From Nitrospirota bacterium (GTDB taxonomy: Bacteria > Nitrospirota > Nitrospiria > SBBL01 > JAADHI01): a DNA stretch of 64,000 nucleotides. The position numbers and the translations under genes are program-made. Each line of letters opens with the position of its first letter. The stretch's first letter is position 1. The DNA lies in contig JAJDBV010000005.1 of NCBI GenBank assembly GCA_029261165.1, positions 17,707 through 81,706 of the forward strand, written 5' to 3'. The notes under the pieces were generated by a model. That model worked only from the letters and a program-made list of their open reading frames with translations, searched no databases and was not told the origin of the DNA. Positions 47,814 to 59,005 of this stretch are shown in pieces.

Positions 47814-49308
47814 GCGCAAAATCCCCTTCTCGAATCATTCCGCAGATGACTTCCAACTCATGACTGAGTGAACGATCTCCCCGAAGCGGAGGAATCCTGG
47901 AACGAAGTGTCCGAACCGCTTCCGCGACGCCCCGGCCCGCCTTCAGAGGCGTGTGGAAGCCAACCCCTTCTGCGGCGGCGAAAAGTTCGACGGCCAGGAT
48001 GCGTTCGACATTGGAGATGATCTGATCCAGCTTGAGAGCCGATCCCATCGCCATGCTGACATAGTCTTCCTGGTTGACCGAAGTCGGGATTGAATCGACC
48101 GAAGCCGGGTGGGCCAGTAGCTTGCATTCCGACGCCAGCGCCGCGGCGGCAACCTGAGGCATCATCAGGCCGGAGTGTAGTCCTGGATGGCGGGTCAAAA
48201 AGGGGGGGAGATCGATGCACTCCGGGTCGATCAACTGGGCGATCCGCCGCTCCGAGATGACCCCCAGATGAGTCATGGCGATTGCCAGAAAGTCGAGGGC
48301 CAGAGCAATCGGATGGCCATGAAAATTTCCTCCCGGAATAATCTGTTCTTCCTCCGGAAAGACAATCGGGTTATCCGTCACGCTGTTCATCTCAACAGAC
48401 AGGGTCTGCTTGACTGTAGCGACGGCATCACGTACCGCGCCATGCACCTGGGGTATACACCTGATTGAGTAAGGGTCCTGCACGCGGTTGCAAGCAATAT
48501 GGGAGTTGCGGATCTCACTGTCTGACAGGAGGTTTCGGATATTCTCAGCCACTTTAAGCTGCCCGGGATAGGGGCGGAGGGCCTGAATTTTCGGATCGAA
48601 GGCCGTCGGTGTTCCCATCAAGGCCTCCAGCGACATCGCCCCGGCCACATCTGCGGTTTCCATCAGCCGCTCAGCGGTTAAGAGCGAAAGAAGGCCGAGT
48701 GTCAGCGCCCCCTGAGTTCCATTCACCAGAGAGAGCCCCTCTTTTGCCTCCAGGACAATGGAGGAGATTCCGGCCCGTTTAAGGGCCGTCTTTCCTAAAA
48801 GGCGTTTCCCTTTAAAAAAAGCTTCCCCTTCCCCGATCAGGAGGAGGGCGAGGTGGGCCAAGGGAATCAGATCGCCGCTTGCCCCGACCGACCCTCGACT
48901 CGGGATGACCGGATGAAGCGATTGGTTGAGCATCTGAATCAGGCGCTCGACAATCACAGGGCGGACGCCGGAATAGCCTCGGGCCAGGACCTGAGCCCTC
49001 AGGAGGATCATGCCGCGTACCTGGATCTCGGAAAGAGGCGGGCCGAATCCGCAGGAATGGCTCCGAACCAGGTTAACCTGAAGTTGGGCGATTTCCGACT
49101 CGGATATTTTCTGGTCGGCCAGTTTGCCGAACCCGGTGGTGACGCCGTAGACGACCTCGTGCCGTGAAAGCGTCTTTTCCACCACCCGGCGTGAGCGCTT
49201 CATCGTAGAGATCACAGATCGGGACAGGCGGATGGGACGGTATTTGAAGACCACATCGTAAAAACCGGAAAAGGATAAAGGGTCCCCTGAGAGGGTCAGG
49301 TGTTTCAT
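47776..49308 (-). CDS. hutH: Histidine/aromatic ammonia-lyase
   Basis: MIO motif region SRGSVGASGDLIPLAHLAL; YGVTTGFGKLADQKI. Met at 49308 is the likely start. Confidence 0.88.
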   Translation of the reverse strand: MKHLTLSGDPLSFSGFYDVVFKYRPIRLSRSVISTMKRSRRVVEKTLSRHEVVYGVTTGFGKLADQKISESEIAQLQVNLVRSHSCGFGPPLSEIQVRGMILLRAQVLARGYSGVRPVIVERLIQMLNQSLHPVIPSRGSVGASGDLIPLAHLALLLIGEGEAFFKGKRLLGKTALKRAGISSIVLEAKEGLSLVNGTQGALTLGLLSLLTAERLMETADVAGAMSLEALMGTPTAFDPKIQALRPYPGQLKVAENIRNLLSDSEIRNSHIACNRVQDPYSIRCIPQVHGAVRDAVATVKQTLSVEMNSVTDNPIVFPEEEQIIPGGNFHGHPIALALDFLAIAMTHLGVISERRIAQLIDPECIDLPPFLTRHPGLHSGLMMPQVAAAALASECKLLAHPASVDSIPTSVNQEDYVSMAMGSALKLDQIISNVERILAVELFAAAEGVGFHTPLKAGRGVAEAVRTLRSRIPPLRGDRSLSHELEVICGMIREGDFAPKKTGAKRRDLQ

Positions 49309-49517
49309 CTCGGCATCCCGCATCGTAATTTTTAAAATTATAAGAGATTCTGAGGATGAATGCAATTTGTTACGCCGATTCATCTTGACACGCATTCCTG
49401 AACCAAGTACGATCAAGCGGACACGAAGATGTGTCCGACGATGACGTCCCCCCTATGAAATAGATACGATTCAGGGTGGGGCGTTTTTTTTTCTTTTTTT
49501 CCTCTCCAGGAGGGACG

Positions 49518-50531
49518 ATGCCGATTCATAAAGCGGGTCCGGATGACTTGGTGGGTTCCAGTCCAGTCATGAAGGCGGTTCTGGAAGAGATTGCCCAGGT
49601 GGCGCCCAGCAAGGCGACGGTTCTCTTGCGGGGGGAAAGCGGCACGGGAAAAGAACGGATTGCCAAACTGATCCACCAGGGCAGTACGCGTGCAGACAAA
49701 CCCTTTGTCCGGGTCAACTGCGCGGCACTCTCTGAAACCCTGATCGAAAGTGAACTCTTCGGTCATGAAAAGGGGGCTTTTACCGGCGCGATTCAGAAGA
49801 GGAAGGGCCGCTTCGAACTGGCCGACAAGGGAACGATCTTTCTCGATGAGATCGGCGATCTTCCGCCGTCGGTTCAGGTGAAGCTGCTTCGTGTCCTGCA
49901 GGAGATGGAGTTTGAGCGGGTTGGCGGGGTTGAGAACGTGAAGGTCGATGTCCGCACGATCGCTGCCACCCACCGGGACCTGGAGACTGCGGTAATGGAA
50001 GGGACTTTTCGACAGGATCTTTACTACAGGCTGAATGTTGTGCCGGTTCAGCTTCCACCGCTTCGCGAGCGAAGAGAGGACATCCCGCTCCTGCTCGACT
50101 ACTTCCTTGTTAAATTTAATAGAGAAAACAACAAGGCGGTCCGGTTGAGGGCAGAGCTGATCCGCCTCCTGACTCGGTATGACTGGCCCGGAAATGTCAG
50201 GGAGCTGGAAAACAGTGTCGAGCGGCTCGTCGTCCTTGCCAGAGAGGGCTGGGTTTCTCTCCAAAATATCCCCTACGCCATCGCCACCTACTTTAATGAT
50301 ATCCGCCAGGTGACGCCCATGACCCGGACAGTGGGTCAATCGGCGCGATCCGGCTGGGAAAGCCCTTCGTTGTCTGAATCCTTGCAGGGGATGGAAAGAG
50401 AGGCCCTCAAAAAGGCGCTGGAGCGATGCGGCTGGGTCCAGGCGCGGGCGGCCCGCACTCTTGGGATGACGCCGAGGCAGGTGGCCTATAAAATCAGAAA
50501 ATACAAACTCATTCCGGACGAGTTCTTTTAA
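49518..50531 (+). CDS. Sigma54-dependent transcriptional activator (AAA+ and Fis HTH), no N-terminal sensor domain evident
   Basis: [46 protein letters not shown]-terminal [24 protein letters not shown]. Confidence 0.9.
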   Translation: MPIHKAGPDDLVGSSPVMKAVLEEIAQVAPSKATVLLRGESGTGKERIAKLIHQGSTRADKPFVRVNCAALSETLIESELFGHEKGAFTGAIQKRKGRFELADKGTIFLDEIGDLPPSVQVKLLRVLQEMEFERVGGVENVKVDVRTIAATHRDLETAVMEGTFRQDLYYRLNVVPVQLPPLRERREDIPLLLDYFLVKFNRENNKAVRLRAELIRLLTRYDWPGNVRELENSVERLVVLAREGWVSLQNIPYAIATYFNDIRQVTPMTRTVGQSARSGWESPSLSESLQGMEREALKKALERCGWVQARAARTLGMTPRQVAYKIRKYKLIPDEFF

Positions 50532-50869
50532 TTAGATTTATCATGCGAGTGGAGGATATCCCAAAAGGGCTAAAAGTGCTTGACAAATGGGTGTTAATCG
50601 GGTAAAAATTTTGACGGTGAATCTGTTTTATACGTATGTAGCATCTTTTGAATGGTCTCATTTTTTCTCCAGGGGGGCAGGTTTAGCGTTTGGTTGGGAG
50701 AGGTGCTGTGGGAGAGGGTCCCCCTTTTTCTGCAGTTTGTATCTGTGAATCACCCGTTTGTTTGAAGACCTTCGGAGATTTTTTAATAAAGGGAAGACAG
50801 ACACATCAGCCGGTTCTGGTATGACTGAGGGCCGATTTCAATGCAACGTGAATTAAGGGGGGAATACGA

Positions 50870-51913
50870 ATGAAGATGAAGTATCTCGTTTTTAGCTTGT
50901 TGTTCGCAGGTTCTTTGATTGTAGGGGGCACAGGGGTTGCTCAGGCCGATGACCTAAAGATCAGTGGTTTTGCCGATGTTATCCTGACCTTGACGGATGA
51001 GGCCAATGAAACACCGGCCAGCGTTGGTTGTAGCAATCCAGCCGGAGTGGGAAGCACCACAAACTGTACTGAATCACAATTCAGGGTCAATGCCGAGGTT
51101 GACTTTGAGAAGACAGCCGGTGATATCACTTTCAGACTAGATCTCGATTTTCCAGGGAATGGTAGCGCGAACCTTGGCGGTGGAAACCTTGAGCAAGCCA
51201 ACTTCTCCCTGGGCGTTCTTGAGGGTGCGGACCTGGGACTTAGATTGACCGGTGGTATCTTCAACTCTCCCGTCGGTTATGAAGCCCAGGATGCTCCAGA
51301 TGAGCATCAGGTGACCCATGGTCAGCTCTGGGGACTGGTTCCTTCCAACCTCGCAGGGCTTCAGCTTGCGGGCGGAAAGGACATGATCACTGGAAGTGTC
51401 ATCTTTGCGAATGACTTTAATGATCCTCTCAATACCGGTGCTGCGCATGTCGGCGAGGAAAACAGCCTTGGCTTTACCCTTGGATTCAGCCCGATGCATG
51501 CGGCAAATCTGTCCATCGGCTGGTTGGACTCCGGGATTCTTCCGACCGAGGCGGTTCTTGACGTTGTTCTCTCAGGAATGGTTGAAGCGACACCGGAGAT
51601 CGGGCTCCACTATGCCGTGGAATACCTTGAAGATGAAGTGAACGAAGGTTTGGGCCTTACGGTCAATGCGACCCACGGCAAGCATATGCTGACCGTCCGC
51701 TACGACACCGTTGAAGTGGATGCAGCAGCAGCGGTAGTGCCTGCCGGTACAACTGCAGGCCAAGAAACATCAAGTCTGACGGTTGCGCTTATTTGCAACG
51801 CGAAGGAAGGCTTAAGCACGAGACTGGAGTGGAGAACGAATGATAACGACACTGCGGTAACCACCAATCCTGATACCGATCTGGTGCAGCTCCAGTTTGT
51901 CGCAACATTCTAG
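50870..51913 (+). CDS. Outer membrane porin-like beta-barrel
   Basis: Signal peptide AQA-DDLKISGFADVILT; repeated beta pattern; ends LVQLQFVATF. Confidence 0.75.
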   Translation: MKMKYLVFSLLFAGSLIVGGTGVAQADDLKISGFADVILTLTDEANETPASVGCSNPAGVGSTTNCTESQFRVNAEVDFEKTAGDITFRLDLDFPGNGSANLGGGNLEQANFSLGVLEGADLGLRLTGGIFNSPVGYEAQDAPDEHQVTHGQLWGLVPSNLAGLQLAGGKDMITGSVIFANDFNDPLNTGAAHVGEENSLGFTLGFSPMHAANLSIGWLDSGILPTEAVLDVVLSGMVEATPEIGLHYAVEYLEDEVNEGLGLTVNATHGKHMLTVRYDTVEVDAAAAVVPAGTTAGQETSSLTVALICNAKEGLSTRLEWRTNDNDTAVTTNPDTDLVQLQFVATF

Positions 51914-51943
51914 ACCCCTTGTTTCTTAGAGGGTCGTTTGGTA

Positions 51944-51987
51944 CTTAAAGCGGCCCGCCGTCAATGGCGGGCCGCTTTAAGCTTTTA
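51944..51987 (+). terminator. Strong intrinsic terminator
   Basis: CTTAAAGCGGCCCGCC-GTCAAT-GGCGGGCCGCTTTAAG then CTTTT. Confidence 0.85.
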
Positions 51988-52093
51988 GATGAAAAGCACT
52001 CGATGAGGAGTACGAAGTATATGCTCAATGATGAGTATCCAATTAGGTTGACAGGAAAGAAAAAAACACCTATTAGATACTTAGGAGAAAAAA

Positions 52094-53437
52094 ATGAAAC
52101 GTCTTCGAAATTTGAGCTTTATTGGACTTCTCGCCACATTGTTACTCGCCTTTGCCCTCCCTCTCTGGGCACAAGATAAACCGCCAACCGCCTCAGATGT
52201 ACAGACCAATGCCAACTTTGTCTGGACCCTCATCGCCGCCTTCCTTGTCTTTTTTATGCAGGCCGGTTTTGCCACAGTAGAGGCCGGGTTTACCCGTGCG
52301 AAAAATTGTGTCAATATTCTGATGAAAAATCTTTTCGATTTTTCCTTCGGCAGCCTGGCCTTTTGGGCCGTCGGCTTCGGATTAATGTTTGGCACCTCCG
52401 CCGGGGGGTTCATCGGCACTGACGGATTTTTTATGAGCGATCCCGGAAACCATGGGGATTGGCTCTATGCTTTCTGGATGTTCCAGTGCGTCTTTGCCGC
52501 AACGGCCGCCACGATCGTCTCCGGTGCGATGGCGGAGCGGACGAAGTTTTCTTCATATGTTATCACCAGTGCGGTTGTCTGCGCGGTGATCTATCCGGTC
52601 TTTGGGAGCTGGGCCTGGGGCAGTCTGCTCAATGGAAGCGGCTGGCTGGAAGGGCTTGGCTTCATCGACTTCGCCGGGTCAACCGTGGTTCATTCGGTGG
52701 GTGGCTGGGTTGGCTTGGCAGGCGCCATGGTTCTTGGCCCGCGCATTGGAAAGTATGGCAAGGATGGAAAAACGCGGGCGATTCCGGGTCACAGCATGCC
52801 CTTGGCCGCGCTCGGGGTTTTCATCCTCTGGTTCGGATGGTTCGGATTTAATCCCGGGAGCACGACGACGGCCACAACAGACATTGCACGCATTGCCGTC
52901 AACACCAATCTGGCCGCAGCTGCCGGCGCGATTGCTGCCATGATCCTGACCTGGATGCGTTATGGAAAACCCGATCTCGGCATGGCCTTAAACGGCGCCT
53001 TGGCTGGATTGGTGGCCATTACGGCGGGCTGCTACAATGTTTCCCCGTTAAGCGCTGTGATCATCGGACTCCTGGGTGGGATTCTCGTGGTCTTCTCCGT
53101 TGGCTTTCTGGACAAGCTAAAGATTGATGATCCGGTCGGTGCTGTTTCCGTTCACGGAGTCTGCGGGGCATGGGGAACCCTTGCCGCGGGTCTTTTTAAT
53201 GAAGGCGGATTCAGCATGAGCATCGTCGGGGTCCAGCTTGTGGGAATCGCGGCGGCCTTTATCTGGGCTTTTGGGTCAAGCTTTATTCTCTTCAAAGTCA
53301 TCAAGGCAACCGTGGGCCTTCGAGTGACTGCGGAAGAGGAATTTGCCGGTCTTGACATTCTCGAACATGGGAATGCAGCCTATCCTGAATTTGCGGTCAG
53401 CATGATCTCGGCATCAAACCCGGGAGAGAGAGAGTAG
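52094..53437 (+). CDS. amtB: Ammonium transporter
   Basis: FVWTLIAAFLVFFMQAGFATVEAGFTRAKN, WFGWFGFNPGS, VSVHGVCGAWGTLAAGLF. Confidence 0.96.
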   Translation: MKRLRNLSFIGLLATLLLAFALPLWAQDKPPTASDVQTNANFVWTLIAAFLVFFMQAGFATVEAGFTRAKNCVNILMKNLFDFSFGSLAFWAVGFGLMFGTSAGGFIGTDGFFMSDPGNHGDWLYAFWMFQCVFAATAATIVSGAMAERTKFSSYVITSAVVCAVIYPVFGSWAWGSLLNGSGWLEGLGFIDFAGSTVVHSVGGWVGLAGAMVLGPRIGKYGKDGKTRAIPGHSMPLAALGVFILWFGWFGFNPGSTTTATTDIARIAVNTNLAAAAGAIAAMILTWMRYGKPDLGMALNGALAGLVAITAGCYNVSPLSAVIIGLLGGILVVFSVGFLDKLKIDDPVGAVSVHGVCGAWGTLAAGLFNEGGFSMSIVGVQLVGIAAAFIWAFGSSFILFKVIKATVGLRVTAEEEFAGLDILEHGNAAYPEFAVSMISASNPGERE

Positions 53438-53479
53438 GAAAATCAATAACTGCGAAAAATATACAGCACGCAAGGGTAA

Positions 53480-53830
<351 letters not shown>

Positions 53831-53861
53831 CCCAGCCGGGATTGGCTTTTAAACGTAATGA

Positions 53862-53889
53862 CAAGGGGAGACCGTTGCGGTCTCCCCTT
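53862..53889 (+). terminator. Hairpin terminator after glnK
   Basis: AAGGGGAGACC-GTTGC-GGTCTCCCCTT; T-tract is weak. Confidence 0.6.
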
Positions 53890-54189
53890 CCCTCCCGTAG
53901 CCCCCTCCGTTGGCTTGGCGTGTGACCCGGTAGTGCGTTCTTGGTCTTTGCCTTTCCGCTCATTGACAAAACAGGCATAATTAGTATAGTTATAATACCG
54001 GTTCGATGATCCCTTTTTTACGTTTATGGGATAGGTCCGTACATGCATGGCACGCCTTCCAAAAAGTGTATTCCATTCTTTTTTGAAAACCTGCCTTGAG
54101 GACCCTTGCGCGGGGGATTCAATTCTGATTTAAGTTTTTTAGTCGAATACCGATAAGTATCCGAGGTCAGTTTCCGATCAAGGAGTGAA

Positions 54190-55716
54190 ATGGATATCGA
54201 ATCAATCAGGCCCTTACTGGTCTTACTTGTGTCCCTGGCGGGCGCGGTTCTGATTCTTATCTTCAGAAAAGACCCCAATACAAGAGAGGGATGCTCCCTT
54301 ACAGCGGCTGTTCTCAAGTGTCTGCTCGTGGTCAGCATGGTTCCGGCGGTCCTTTCAGGAAAAGCCTATTCCTATACGCTCCTGACCTTCCTGCCCGGGG
54401 TTTCACTGTCTCTTCGGGTTGATGCCCTGGGGCTCATTTTTGCCCTGACCGCATCTATTTTATGGATCTTAAATACTTTCTATTCCATTGGCTACATGCG
54501 CGCGCACCATGAGCCTAAGCAGACCCGCTTCTATACCTGTTTTGCCCTCACTCTCTCTGCGACGATGGGAGTGGCTTTTTCTGCAAACCTGGTCACGATG
54601 TACCTTTTTTACGAAATATTAACCTTCGTGACCTATCCTCTGGTGGCTCATAATCAAACGAAGGTTGCCTATGGCGGTGCAAATAAGTATTTTTTCTACC
54701 TCCTGGGAACCTCGACGGCCTTCTTGCTGCCGGCGATCATTTTAACCTACAGCCTCTCTGGAAACGGGGACTTTAATCCGGCCGGAATTCTGCCGCCGGG
54801 GGCAAACCCCCTCCTCTTGATGTTTATTTTCTTTCTCTTCCTGTTTGGCATCGGAAAGGCCGCCGTCATGCCCGTGCATGCCTGGCTCCCCTCTGCCATG
54901 GTGGCGCCGACACCGGTGAGTGCGCTTCTTCATGCCGTGGCGGTTGTGAACACCGGGGTTTTCTGTGTACTTCGGGTGATCTTTCATGTCTTTGGCGTGG
55001 ATTTGATGGGGACTTTAAACCTGGGAGTGTTTGTGGCCGGCCTGGCCTCCTTTACGATATTGACAGCCTCATGTATTGCTCTCACGCGGGATAATTTGAA
55101 AGAACGCCTTGCCTTCTCCACCATCAGCCAGTTGTCTTATATTGTTTTGGGCGGCGCGCTCCTCTCTTCGAGTGGCATGGCCGGCGGGGTTCTGCATATT
55201 GCGAACCATGCTTTTGCCAAGATCACCCTCTTTTTTTGTGCCGGGGCCATCTATGTCGCCACGGATAAAACAAAAATTTCACAATTGGACGGTATCGGAC
55301 GGAGGATGCCCTGGACGATGACGGCCTTTTCCATCGGGACGTTGACCATGATCGGCGTTCCGCTTTCCGGTGGATTTGTCAGTAAATGGTATCTGGCCAT
55401 GGGTTCGATTGAGGCAGAGATGGGCGTTATCCTCTTAGTCCTTTTTTCGAGTACCCTCCTCAATGCTGCCTACTTTGTTCCGATTATCTACAAGGCTTTT
55501 TTCAACGCCCCTCCGGAAGAAGAAGGGAGTCACGACCTTCCCCACGGACTGGCCTATGCTGCCGCCGGGGATAAGGACGGTGGTGGCAGTTCACTTCATA
55601 CGCAGGAGGCCTCTTATTTCATTGTCGTTCCGCTGATGGTGACGGCCATGATTTCTTTAATCCTCGGGATGTTTCCTGACATCCTCTTGGGACTGGTTCG
55701 ACAGGTGACAGGATGA
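54190..55716 (+). CDS. MrpD/NuoN-like proton-conducting antiporter-type subunit (extra copy)
   Basis: GKAAVMPVHAWLPSAMVAPTPVSALLHAVAVVNTGVF; polytopic. Confidence 0.88.
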   Translation: MDIESIRPLLVLLVSLAGAVLILIFRKDPNTREGCSLTAAVLKCLLVVSMVPAVLSGKAYSYTLLTFLPGVSLSLRVDALGLIFALTASILWILNTFYSIGYMRAHHEPKQTRFYTCFALTLSATMGVAFSANLVTMYLFYEILTFVTYPLVAHNQTKVAYGGANKYFFYLLGTSTAFLLPAIILTYSLSGNGDFNPAGILPPGANPLLLMFIFFLFLFGIGKAAVMPVHAWLPSAMVAPTPVSALLHAVAVVNTGVFCVLRVIFHVFGVDLMGTLNLGVFVAGLASFTILTASCIALTRDNLKERLAFSTISQLSYIVLGGALLSSSGMAGGVLHIANHAFAKITLFFCAGAIYVATDKTKISQLDGIGRRMPWTMTAFSIGTLTMIGVPLSGGFVSKWYLAMGSIEAEMGVILLVLFSSTLLNAAYFVPIIYKAFFNAPPEEEGSHDLPHGLAYAAAGDKDGGGSSLHTQEASYFIVVPLMVTAMISLILGMFPDILLGLVRQVTG

Positions 55717-55961
55717 GCCGCAAACAAACACCGGAAGATCAGGTCAAAAAGAAAAAGCGGGTGAAGGTCCTGGCATCCATGCTGGGCCTCCTGATGTTCC
55801 TGGACTGGTTCGCGCCGCGGCACCATGCACATTTTTTCTGGGATTCCATCCCGGGCTTTTCGGCCGTGTTCGGCTTCATTGCCTGCGCGATTCTGGTTTT
55901 TTTCTCCAAGGGGATCGGACATGCCTTTTTGATGAAGCGGGAGGACTACTACGATGATTGA
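55713..55961 (+). CDS. Small membrane protein in the Mrp operon
   Basis: 82 aa with two hydrophobic segments, overlapping both neighbours. Confidence 0.65.
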   Translation: MSRKQTPEDQVKKKKRVKVLASMLGLLMFLDWFAPRHHAHFFWDSIPGFSAVFGFIACAILVFFSKGIGHAFLMKREDYYDD

Positions 55962-58251
55962 GTGGATCCATCCCGCACTTGTCTTTTTCGCGACGGCGGC
56001 CCTTGTGCCTTTCGTAAAGGGAAAAGGAAAATCGATCCTCCTGATCGGATTTCCCGCTTTGGCATTCTTTTCTTTGATGCTCTTCCCCGATGGCAACTAC
56101 GGTGTCTTCACGATTGGCGGGTTTGAGGTTGTCTTTGGGCGGGTCGATAAGCTCAGCCGGGTCTTCGCCTATGTCTTTACTCTGATGGGCAGCGTCGGGA
56201 TGGTCTACGCCCTTCATGTCAAACAAAAGGGCCAGCACATCGCGGCCCTGATTTATGGCGGCGGCGCCCTCGGATCGATTTTTGCCGGTGACCTTTTATC
56301 CCTCTTTGTTTTCTGGGAAATCATGGCCTTCTCCTCTGTTTTCCTGGTCTGGTACGGCGGGGAAAAATCCTGGGCAAACGGCCTGCGCTACTTGATGGTC
56401 CATACCTTCGGAGGACTCTGTCTCCTGGGGGGGATCGTTATTTTTGCCGGTCAGACTGGCAGTATTGCGTTTAATGCCATTCCCGCCTCAGGCTTGGGCG
56501 GCTGGCTCATTCTGATCGGTTTTTTGATCAATGCCGGTGCCCCTCCCCTCCATGCCTGGCTGCCCGATGCTTATCCGGTTGGGAGCATTACCGGGACCAT
56601 CTTCCTCTCTTCATTCACCACGAAGACCGCCGTGTATGTTCTTGCACGGGGCTTTGCCGGGACCGAAGTGCTGATGTGGGTCGGGGTGATCATGGCCCTC
56701 TACGGGGTTGTGTATGCCATGCTGGAGAACAATATCCGCAAGCTGCTTGCCTACCACATTATCAGTCAGGTCGGCTTCATGGTGGCCGGAATCGGTGTCG
56801 GCACTGAACTCGCGATTAACGGCGCGGTGGCACATGCCTTTGCCCATATTCTCTACAAAGCCCTCTTGATGATGGGGATGGGTTCCGTTATCTTCATGAC
56901 CGGAAAACGAAAGGGGACAGAGCTGGGCGGACTTTATCGGACGATGCCCTTGACCTTCGGCCTCTTTATGGTCGGTGGTTTTTCCATCTCGGGGGTTCCC
57001 TTTCTCTCCGGTTTTATCAGTAAATCAATGGTTATCTCGGGCGCGGCCGCGGCACATTATCCCTTTGTGGTGCTCTTGCTGACCCTGGCTGCCGCCGGGA
57101 CTTTTCTCTCAACGACACTGAAACTGCCCTATGCCGTTTTTATGGGAGAAGACAAGGGGATCAAGGCTGCTGATCCACCCGGGAATATGCTCCTTGGAAT
57201 GGGCCTGGCCGCGTTTATCTGCATCTTACTGGGTGTGATGCCGAATCTCCTTTATCAGCTTCTGCCTTTTCCGGTCGATTACCATCCCTATACAGCGGAG
57301 CATTTGCTTGGATCGTTCCAGCTCTTGCTGGCGACGCTACTGGGTTTCACCCTCTTTTTGTACAAGCTTCATCCGGAAAACACGATCAGTGTTGATACCG
57401 ATTGGGTGTATCGTAAAGGGGTCGTCTGGTTTCAGCAACTCAAAAACCCGCTTCAGGGAATCAAGGTGCTTCGATACAAGGATTTTTTGCAGGGTCTTAC
57501 GCTATTCTCCCGGCAAGTCTCACAACGTATTCAAAGCGGGTATTTAAAACACGCTCTGGTGATGATTATCTCGTTTGTCATGCTATCGACCTTGCTCTTT
57601 TCCTTGTTCAAGGGATGGACCTTAAGTCTTGATTCTCTGATGCAAACTGATCTCACGCTGTCGCAGCTCTTGGTTTTTGTGTTGATCATCAGTAGCACAC
57701 TGGCGACGGTTTTATTTAAAAGCCGTATCGCAGCCGTCCTCTCTCTCGGAATGACGGGATTTTTTGTTGCCTTCTTCTATGTTTTGATGGGGGCACCGGA
57801 TTTGGCACTCACGCAATATCTTGTCGAAGCGGTTTCCGTGATCTTAATCCTGCTCGCATTTTATTATCTGCCCGCCTACTTTGAAGAAAAGACGGCACCG
57901 GCGTCAAAAATGACCGATATTGCGGTCTCACTCCTGGTCGGCATTGTGATGACCTTTTACATGCTGATGGTCATGGACAGTCATCTCACCAAATCGATCG
58001 CGAGCTACTATCTGGAGATGAGTGAGAAGCTGGCGGGAGGCCGAAATGTGGTGAACGTGGTGATCGTCGATTTCAGGGGCTTTGATACCATGTTCGAGAT
58101 TGCCGTTTTTTCCATTGCGGCCCTGGGGATCTTCGGAATGCTGAAGTTGAACAAGAAGAAAGCCCCGATTCAGAGGGAAGCGGCTTTGAACGGAAGTCTG
58201 AAACGGGAACAGATTGAAGAAGCGGTTCAAAGGGAGGTGACTTCGAAATGA
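55954..58251 (+). CDS. mrpA: Mrp-type Na+/H+ antiporter subunit A
   Basis: INAGAPPLHAWLPDAYPVGSITGTIFLSSFTTKTAVYVLARGF; C-terminal MrpA/MbhE-like GAPDLALTQYLVEAVSVILILLAFYYLP. Confidence 0.88.
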   Translation: MIEWIHPALVFFATAALVPFVKGKGKSILLIGFPALAFFSLMLFPDGNYGVFTIGGFEVVFGRVDKLSRVFAYVFTLMGSVGMVYALHVKQKGQHIAALIYGGGALGSIFAGDLLSLFVFWEIMAFSSVFLVWYGGEKSWANGLRYLMVHTFGGLCLLGGIVIFAGQTGSIAFNAIPASGLGGWLILIGFLINAGAPPLHAWLPDAYPVGSITGTIFLSSFTTKTAVYVLARGFAGTEVLMWVGVIMALYGVVYAMLENNIRKLLAYHIISQVGFMVAGIGVGTELAINGAVAHAFAHILYKALLMMGMGSVIFMTGKRKGTELGGLYRTMPLTFGLFMVGGFSISGVPFLSGFISKSMVISGAAAAHYPFVVLLLTLAAAGTFLSTTLKLPYAVFMGEDKGIKAADPPGNMLLGMGLAAFICILLGVMPNLLYQLLPFPVDYHPYTAEHLLGSFQLLLATLLGFTLFLYKLHPENTISVDTDWVYRKGVVWFQQLKNPLQGIKVLRYKDFLQGLTLFSRQVSQRIQSGYLKHALVMIISFVMLSTLLFSLFKGWTLSLDSLMQTDLTLSQLLVFVLIISSTLATVLFKSRIAAVLSLGMTGFFVAFFYVLMGAPDLALTQYLVEAVSVILILLAFYYLPAYFEEKTAPASKMTDIAVSLLVGIVMTFYMLMVMDSHLTKSIASYYLEMSEKLAGGRNVVNVVIVDFRGFDTMFEIAVFSIAALGIFGMLKLNKKKAPIQREAALNGSLKREQIEEAVQREVTSK

Positions 58252-58670
58252 CCTCGCTGATCTTTAAATCAATCACGAAAACGGTGTCGCCTATTTTGAT
58301 GATCTTTTCCCTTTATCTGCTTTTGAGAGGACACCAAATGCCGGGGGGTGGGTTCATCGCCGGCCTGATGACCTCGGCCGGACTGGTCTTGATTTATCTT
58401 GCCTATGGCTGTGACTTTTTTGACTGGCACAAGCGGAGCCGGTTTTTTTACTATCTCTTCTCCGGAGGGCTGGCACTCTCTTTTCTGACTGGACTTGCCG
58501 GACTTTTCATCGGTGGTACTTTTTTAAAAAGCGGGGTGGCCCACGTGGAGATGCCCTTCATTCACGAAAGCTGGGAATTCGCCTCCGCGGGAATATTTGA
58601 CATCGGGGTCTATCTGGTGGTCTGCGGTGTGTGTGTTTCGCTCATGACCTTGTTGGGGGAAGAGGAATGA
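58248..58670 (+). CDS. mrpB: Mrp antiporter subunit B
   Basis: SIYLLLRGHQMPGGGFIAGLMTSAG-type motif (LYLLLRGHQMPGGGFIAGL). Confidence 0.92.
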   Translation: MTSLIFKSITKTVSPILMIFSLYLLLRGHQMPGGGFIAGLMTSAGLVLIYLAYGCDFFDWHKRSRFFYYLFSGGLALSFLTGLAGLFIGGTFLKSGVAHVEMPFIHESWEFASAGIFDIGVYLVVCGVCVSLMTLLGEEE

Positions 58671-59005
58671 AACTTTTACTGCCGGTGGTGATTGGTGTTT
58701 TATTTGGCGGCGGAACCTACCTGATGTTGAAAAAAAATATCCTCAAGCTCGTCCTGGGCCTGGGTCTGATTTCGCACGGGGCCAATGTGCTCTTGATCAG
58801 TTCGGGCTGGATCGGTGCGGGAGCGGTACCGATTCTGGGCCAGGATGGGACGGAGGGCTTTGTGGATCCGGTTCCCCAGGCACTGGTCTTAACGGCCATC
58901 GTTATCGGTTTTGCGGCGCTGGCATTTTTGCTGGTCTTGGCCATTCGGGTCTATCGGGATTTAAAAACAGCAGATATTTCAGAGATAAGGGGACAACGCG
59001 GATGA
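58669..59005 (+). CDS. mrpC: Mrp antiporter subunit C
   Basis: NuoK-like LVLGLGLISHGANVLLIS; DPVPQALVLTAIVIGFAALAFLLVL. The ATG at 58669 overlaps the mrpB stop. Confidence 0.9.

Noticed and set aside
49413-50339. 308-aa antisense ORF opposite the sigma54 activator
   Set aside because: Shadow ORF of a strongly supported AAA+ gene.
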